This document shows positions 57,965 through 64,000 of a stretch of DNA of 64,000 nucleotides, piece after piece. The stretch lies in NCBI GenBank assembly GCA_026214975.1, contig JAOBSW010000247.1, positions 78,995-142,994 on the forward strand, written 5' to 3'. Source of the DNA: Gentiana macrophylla (Eukaryota; Streptophyta; Magnoliopsida; Gentianales; Gentianaceae). The position numbers and the translations under genes were made by a program. Below the pieces are notes generated by a model that did no database searches, was not told the origin of the DNA, and saw only the letters and a program-made list of their open reading frames with translations. Positions within the stretch are counted from its first letter, which is position 1. Each line of letters starts with the position of its first letter.

Positions 57965-58549
57965 ACCCATATGAATGGAAATTAATGCAAATGTAAACGA
58001 AGACTTCTAAAGAGATTTGACGTAAAAATATTGCATCGTGAGAGGTAGCTTCGGATTTGAACCCGCTTTAAGCTGAAATACTATCGGATCTACTCGGCTA
58101 TTCAGCTGAACTATGTCTTGAACTGCTCAAATTTTTATTGTAAAACCGCATAATAGCACTCACAAAATATTTCCCTTAGCACCGTATTTGGTTCTCATGA
58201 TTGTGTTCATTTTGGCCATGAATCACCCCTCGTTTCGTAGAAAGTGCAGAGAATTCTAGCCTCGACTCTCACATAAGCGCCCCACTTCACACTTACATGT
58301 TGATCTCCTATCAAGAGTATTCTCGCCATACCCCACTTGAATTCACCAAGTTATAGAATCATTAAAAGTTTTCACTTAACCTTATATACTAATGATGTAT
58401 AACACTTATATTCACATAACGGGTAAGTGTTCACCGAACCTTCAGAATTTAGTTGCCTTTGAACTATGATCTGGGATCTCCAATAACATGGTTGGGTTAC
58501 TATTACAATGTTTCGCTGTGAATAGGCTTAAGTCCCATTCCGAGTGTCA

Positions 58550-59000
58550 ATTTTGACATTTGATCTCTAGCTAAACCTTTGTAAGCGGATCCGCAAGATT
58601 CTCATTTGATCTAACAAAATCGATGGAAATCACACTACAGAGATCAGCTTGTTTAATAGTATTGTGTCTCGCGACGATATGTCGAGACTTACCATTATAC
58701 ATATAATGCTTTGTGCTTGACTTATAGCCGATCGACTATCACTATGTATGCTTATCGAGCAATAGGTTTAGTCCAAGCATGGAATGTCCTCTCAGAAATT
58801 ATGAATCCATTCTCGCTTTTTCTCCGCTTTGTCTAATGCAATAAACTTAGCTTCCATCTGGAACAAGCTATGCATGTTTGCTTTGTGGATTTCACGACAC
58901 TACAACACCACCAATAAAGGAATACATATCCACTTGTGGCTTTTTAATCTTTGGAGTCGATATCCACCCGCATCACAAGATCCTTCTAATACCGCTGATA
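58550..59000 (-). pseudogene. Copia RNase H (Tork-like), decayed
   Basis: On the minus strand, around 58990-58800, one reads WISTPKIKKPQVDMYSFIGG-type text in one frame and KATSGYVF ... VVKSTKQTCIA, then EAKFIALDKA across adjacent frames. These are the C-terminal RNase H blocks of Copia pol ('SGYVF...SWKSTKQTCIALSTMEAEFIAL'). Several frameshifts. Confidence 0.75.
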
Positions 59001-59379
59001 TCGTATAATATAACTGAGATTCATTGTAAACTTTAAGTACCTCAAGACTTATTCAAAGCTTTCCAATGATCCTCATTTGGATTACTTGTAAACTCGCTTT
59101 AGTTTATTCACAAAGACAAGCTACGTCCGGTCTAAGACAGCTTGGTTATGTATACATCGATAACCTATGATTTGTGAATATTTCAATTGAGACATTGTGT
59201 TCACCTTTGTTCTTGACAAAGTGCAAACTTAAGTCAATTGAGTTTTTACAGACTTTCATGAAAGACATTAATCTTTTGTAATGTACTCAATATAGTGAGA
59301 CTGTGACAAAGCAAGCCCATCGACATTCTAGATTTTAATCCCCAAAATTACATCCGCAACTCCCATATATATCCTTCAT

Positions 59380-59960
59380 ATCAAAATTCTATGTCAACAT
59401 CTTCTTAGTATTCATGATTATATCACGAGTACTTCCTATGATCAACATGTCATCAACATAAAGACATACTATCACATAGAATTAAAAGTATTTTTGATAT
59501 GTACACATTTGTCACACTCGTTAATTTTAAACCCATTTGACAAAGATTGCTTGATCAAATTTTTGGTGCCACTGCTTTGGCGCTTGTTTTAGCTCATACA
59601 ATGATTTAATGAGTCGACACACCTTGTGTTCTTGACTGAACTACAAACCCCGGGTTGTTCCATGTATATTTCTTCCTCCAATTCACCATTTAAGAAAGCA
59701 GCCTTTAACATCTATTTGATGGATTTGTGTTATAGATCGCAAGAATCGTAATAAGAACACTTATCAAGTGATTCTAGTTATCGTGAATATGTATCTAAAA
59801 CTCAAGACCTTCCTTTTGTCGATAACCTTGGCTACCAACTGGCCTTATATTTATCAATAGATCCATCACTTTAAGTTTCTTCTTAAATATCCACTTACAA
59901 CCGAGTGCTTTATGCCCCGTGGAATATTAACCAATTCCTAAGTGTGATTTTGCATAATGG
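59380..59960 (-). pseudogene. Copia reverse transcriptase (Tork-like), decayed
   Basis: Minus strand: MDVKAAFLNGELEEEIYMEQPGF-type text (about 59720-59640, in pieces) is followed by a LIKSLYELKQAPK-like stretch (about 59610-59560) and the catalytic LYVDDMLIIGSTRDIIMNTK (about 59465-59405). Catalytic aspartates are intact; the surrounding frame is broken by stops and frameshifts. Confidence 0.82.
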
Positions 59961-60449
59961 AGTCTATTTCATTTTTTATTGCTTCTTTCCAAAGAAGGCG
60001 CTTCGATTTGATATAGCCTCAACATATGTTCTTGATCGCTTTTTACCATATGTGAGAAAATCCGACCAAATGACGCCAAGTCCTAGCCCGCTTACTTCTA
60101 CGTGGTTCGATTTCCTCATTTTCCGGAGTGGTATCCTCTCGTGGGATTAATGCGTCCGCTTATTTGAACACATGTCTTTTTTGTTTATGTCTTTGTTAGA
60201 AAGACATCCTCAAAAACACAAAGATTTCTAATTTCTCTATGACGGTATTCACATGTACATCGTGGATGTCATATATATGCACTAGAAATCTATATGCACT
60301 ATCATATTTGCATAACCGATAAATATGAAATCTATCGCTTTAGGCCCAATCTTTTATTTGTTTGTGCTTAGGCACTTCTACCTTGCTAAACACCCCACAC
60401 TTTCAAGTATTTGTAGCTTGGCTTATGGCCTTTCCACAACTCATATGGT

Positions 60450-61400
60450 CTTGTCCATCTTCTTGATGGAATTATTAAGAATGACATTCGGTGAGAGGAT
60501 GGCCTCCTCACAAGTTCTCGAGGTAAACCCAACTTATCAACATAGCATTCATCATCTCTTTTAGAGTGCGGTTTTTATGCTCAAAGAATACCATTTGATC
60601 GAGGTGTATACGGAGCAAGAGTTCAATGAATAATGCTAGATTGTGAACATAGTTCATTAAACGGTGCATCATATTCACCACTTCTATCACTACGAACCTT
60701 TTGATTCGCTTGCTAAGTTGATTTTCACTTCATTCTTATAGTTTTTAAAAGCCTCAATTGTCTCATCTTTGCTATTTAACAAATATAATGTAATAAAGAT
60801 TCTTGTACAATCATCGATAAATGTTATAAAGTATTTTTTATCGCCTCGATTAAATCACACAAATCAGTATGAATTAAATCTAATGGTTCTGTTTCTTTCC
60901 ATCAAGGAAATGGTGCCTTAGTCATTTTAGCTTCACACATATTTGGCATTTTTCACTTGATTAAACTTTATATTAGGTAATAAATCTATATTCATCATTC
61001 TACTTAATTGATTTAATATTAACATGTCCTAATCGATTATGCCATAAACAAGAAGACTTGAGCAAGCAAGTGTAATAGATGCAATTTTATTAGCCTCATC
61101 GGGCACAATCTGCCTTAGGCACAATGGCCATTACATTCAACTTAACATACCGTCGGAGAGATAGCCTCTACCGACAAACACTTCATTCTTGGTCGAATGA
61201 CCTTATCGTAACCAAACATCATCTTGAAACCACCGCGGCTCAACATAGCACCAGATACTAGATTCCTACTTAATGTCGTGAACATGGAGAACATTGACAA
61301 TGTCAACTTTTTCCATGAAGTCATCATTAGATCCACATTCCCTGTTCCTCGAATGGTTGAACGGGAAGAGTTACCCATCCACGCTTGTCACCACCTCCAA
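60450..61400 (-). pseudogene. Copia pre-integrase and integrase (Tork-like), decayed
   Basis: Frame 61142-61378 (minus) reads STIRGTGNVDLMMTSWKKLT, then SRNLVSGAMLSRGGFKMMF, typical of the end of protease and pre-integrase. Frame 60508-60690 has FEHKNRTLKEMMNAMLISW, the end of the integrase core just after its Glu. The zinc and first-Asp blocks between are frameshifted. Part of the C-terminal extension lies left of 60450. Confidence 0.78.
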
Positions 61401-61539
61401 ATTTTTATAGGTTGAAAACATTGCACGGTCAAGACAAACATGTCTTATGGCTCCAAAGGTCCACAAACCATCGCCAATTCCCAACAAAGATTGCATTCGT
61501 CACCACAACGTAGAACATGTCATCATCACCACGGGCCAA

Positions 61540-62340
61540 AACCATATGTGCCTTTGGATGAAATGGATTCTTTCCACGGCACTCACTTGCATGGTGCCCG
61601 AATTTGCCACAAATATGTATTCACCATTAAACTTGTACGCAGCTTGTAGTCTCTTGACGATTCACCGCTTCCTTGGAAGATTGTATGCTTTTCTTCCTCT
61701 TCCGATTTTTGACCTCAAAGAACATTTAGCTTTGGCCTGGTCCAACATGCACAGAAGTTTTTTTGATCCTCTATTATCCTCCTATATATGGAGTCGGACA
61801 ATTAGATCATCCATGGACATTTCTTTCGCTTGTGTTCGAGATAACTTTATACTCCTTCCATGAAGAAGGTAGTTTCTCAATCACACATGTGCTACTTGAA
61901 AATTTTCATTAATCATACCTCTTCTAAAAGTTCAGATATAATGATTTGTAATTCCTCAACCTGCTTATTACGGTTTTGGAATCGACTATCTCATATTTCG
62001 TAAATTTACCTACAATAAATTTCTTAGCACCTGTGATCTTCGCTTTATACTTTTTTCTAATGCAAGCCACAATGTTTTAGCATTTTCAAACATGCAATAA
62101 ACACCATACAAAGTAATGTCTAAACAATTTAGAATGTAATTTTTGTAACAAAAATCACTATGCTTCCAACTTTCTTTTACAAGGTGAGCCCTCGTGTTCG
62201 AGGTTGTCTCTGAGGCACAACCGGTTGCTCTTCAAAGGAGCATCCCGCTAATCCAAGTGTAGTCAAGAGAACAACATCTTTGGTCGCCAACGCTTGAAAT
62301 TCAAATTTATTAAATTTCTCCTGTTTTTTCCATGAGAAGA
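61540..62340 (-). pseudogene. Copia gag with zinc knuckle (Tork-like), decayed
   Basis: Minus strand: gag begins near 62330 (HGKNRRN region), with NFKRWRPKML, then farther left KYKAKITGAKKFIVGKFTKY and EIVDSKTV (about 62060-61980). A CCHC-like CGKFGHHASECRGKNPF block follows at about 61630-61555. Order and wording match Tork gag. A single frame does not survive. Confidence 0.78.
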
Positions 62341-62678
62341 ACCAAATACAACAACAACTTGATTGTGTCCCAACAAGAGCAGTAGCACGCTTGCATTTGA
62401 TAGTGGATTCAGACTTCCACTTGCCAGAAGATCGCAGAGAGTGTCAATGATGCATCATTAACAATGGGCCATTTCTGCTCAAGACATGTAAGATCAACAA
62501 TCGATTTTGGTTCGTTAAAACTAAACCAAAGAAGATGAAATTTTCACTTGAATATAAGAAAGTGATATTCGGGCCTGATCAGAAAAATTGTTCATGATAA
62601 TGAACTCAAAATTTATTTTTATTCGTGATACGATACTTTTCGTATATAAGAAAGCTTTGAGAAAAATTGTCTTAAGAT

Positions 62679-63445
62679 TGTTATCTCTCAAGATAGTATG
62701 GCGTAAAATAAAGAAACAGAAAGATAAAGAACAAATTTTTATTTATTTATTAATGTATCCGGAAAGAGACTATTACAATAATGAAATGTATGAAAAACAA
62801 AGAAATGGGGTGTTAGGATATATTAAATCGAGGCGAAAATTCTCTCATTCTAAGAAAATTTTGTCTCGCATGCACTACACTGCATAAGAATTTGTCTCCC
62901 GGTGATAAATAGCTTATACTGCTCAAGAGGGGAGGTACTTAACTCCTCGAACAACTCGAACTCCTTACAAAGGCTTCAAACTCTTCAACCAAATATATGC
63001 GTAAGTATGATGAGTTGCAGCCTGCTGGTATATCTATTTCATTTCCATTCCGTAGAGGATTCTATATTGAAATTTCATGAACCATATAGATGACTAACAT
63101 CAATGAACTTCATAAATGTTATCCATATTTAAACATTAATGTTATCTATTTTCTTGAACAAGTCAACTCTTCCTCATATACATGAATTCGATTACTCGTG
63201 TATATATTGCATTTATGGAAACAATCTATCCACATCAATTTCTGAAATAGGCACTTTCATTCACCCAATATTAAAATTGAGCCGATCATATTTCCATCAA
63301 TATCTACTTGTTACGAGATCTTATCGATACCATATGCTCCTATTAAATAATTTTAGAGCATATCTCAAATTAATCTCGTAATAGATTTCATAACATAATT
63401 TTACACAACTAATTCATAGATGTTATCCACCAATTCCCTCCAACA
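62679..63445 (-). repeat. 5' LTR of the Tork-like Copia (767 bp)
   Basis: Direct repeat of 57196-57964. On the plus strand it begins TGTTATCTCTCAAGATAG and ends CCTCCAACA. It drives minus-strand transcription; no TATA box could be placed with confidence. Confidence 0.85.
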
Positions 63446-64000
63446 TATACTACTGATATACATTATTGTCTCCAATACAATGATAATATATAATTAATTA
63501 GAAACAGTAATAAGTATATAATAAAATGAGTGGGAATAATTTAAGAGAATAAAATATGACCATTGAAATGAAATATGAACATGCAATAATGCATGAGTAG
63601 TGACAATGAAGTGAATAACTAAATTATAATAATAATTAATTGAAGAAAAATATTGTGAGTGAAATGAAACTAATGAATGAAATGACTGATCCTAAATATT
63701 CTGCATTCATATGGCCCCTGAAGAAGAAGATACTCATAAATATAAGCCTCGGAGGAATATACTTCTAATAAATGTAATCCTGTAGGATAGACATATATAT
63801 GACTTGTTAAGTAATCGAATGCATTTTAAAAAGAAAAGTAATTGAATGGATGTTAACTAGAGCTCTTCTACTTTGTACCCATTGAGGGACAAAGTCTCTT
63901 GACTGACCCAACACCCAAATAATATTAATCATCGGTCTCGCAGCACGGGGTGCAGATAAATGTGATTGAGTGATTCTCGTTAACTTGTAAAAGATTTAAT
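63446..64000. other. Right flank, no feature recognised
   Basis: AT-rich DNA running to the window edge with no gene, repeat pair or transposon end that I could identify. Confidence 0.45.

Larger units (their letters stand above)
57196..63445 (-). mobile_element. Tork-like Ty1/Copia retrotransposon (6.25 kb)
   Basis: LTRs 57196-57964 and 62679-63445 bracket a minus-strand gag-pol. The right LTR is therefore the 5' LTR. Order from right to left is gag, zinc knuckle, protease, integrase, RT, RNase H (Copia order). Wording such as NFKRW, TKKFIVGKFTKYEIVDSKTV, LYVDDMLIIGSTRDIIMNTKK and KSTKQTCIA fits the Tork lineage. TSD is imperfect (TATAT left, TATAC right). All domains are frameshifted. I could not recognise a standard PBS next to the 5' LTR. 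Confidence 0.88.

Noticed and set aside
58030..58120. tRNA-like A and B box (tagttcagctga ... ggttcaaatcc) on the minus strand
   Set aside because: Box spacing is roughly right, but acceptor and T stems do not pair; at most a decayed tRNA or SINE head, and it lies inside the Copia 3' region.
59905..60150. Plus-strand frame inside the Tork-like Copia
   Set aside because: Opposite strand to pol; shadow frame.

Overview
The window reads as repeat-dense chromosomal DNA from a flowering plant, probably a eudicot. It is AT-rich, carries plant-type LTR retrotransposon lineages, tRNA-iMet and tRNA-Asp primer-binding sites, Stowaway, CACTA, Mutator-like and Helitron-type ends, and one plant-specific gene related to Arabidopsis At5g39570. 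There are no bacterial operons, rRNA genes, convincing tRNA genes or CRISPR arrays. The only gene I can support as a likely functional host gene is an intronless 317-codon reading frame at 27010-27963.

Layout, left to right. (1) 1-2100: a decayed Copia reverse-transcriptase fragment (+). (2) 3514-5301: a 1.79-kb solo LTR with a 5-bp target duplication (CTTAG). (3) 6410-23585: a three-level nest. A short inverted-repeat DNA element (ends at 6410 and 23585) was split by an Ale-like Copia element (6461-23042, 130-bp LTRs, TSD CACAG). That Copia was in turn split inside its protease region by a 12-kb Athila-type Gypsy element on the minus strand (7916-19879, LTRs about 1745 bp, TSD CTCTC, tRNA-Asp PBS). 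(4) 24780-25890: a 1.1-kb non-autonomous LTR element (TRIM-like). (5) 27010-27963: the host gene. (6) 29486-31492: LTR debris, CACTA-type ends, and one Stowaway-like MITE inside another. (7) 31495-33600: a Gypsy gag relic (-) split by a second solo LTR (31995-33194, TSD CATCT). (8) 36771-38900: a candidate Helitron carrying a captured gene-like exon. (9) 39543-49558: a 10-kb Tat/Retand-type Gypsy element (-) with gag, protease, RT, two RNase H domains and integrase. It also has a 3' minisatellite and an opposite-strand, apparently spliced extra gene (aORF). (10) 50139-51098: a Mutator-like element with long inverted repeats. (11) 51320-52882: a second Helitron candidate. (12) 57196-63445: a Tork-like Copia element (-) with 768-bp LTRs.

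The retroelement genes encode their own gag, protease, integrase and RT-RNase H, but almost all are broken by frameshifts or stops. Some breaks may be technical: the two Athila LTRs differ mostly by 1-3-base insertions and deletions, and the two Copia LTRs are identical after their first two bases while the coding region between them is frameshifted. The most unusual system is the Tat-type element with its opposite-strand spliced reading frame and its own TATA-like promoter. The candidate Helitrons are next in interest.

Domain limits inside decayed elements are approximate, because I placed them by reading motifs across several frames.
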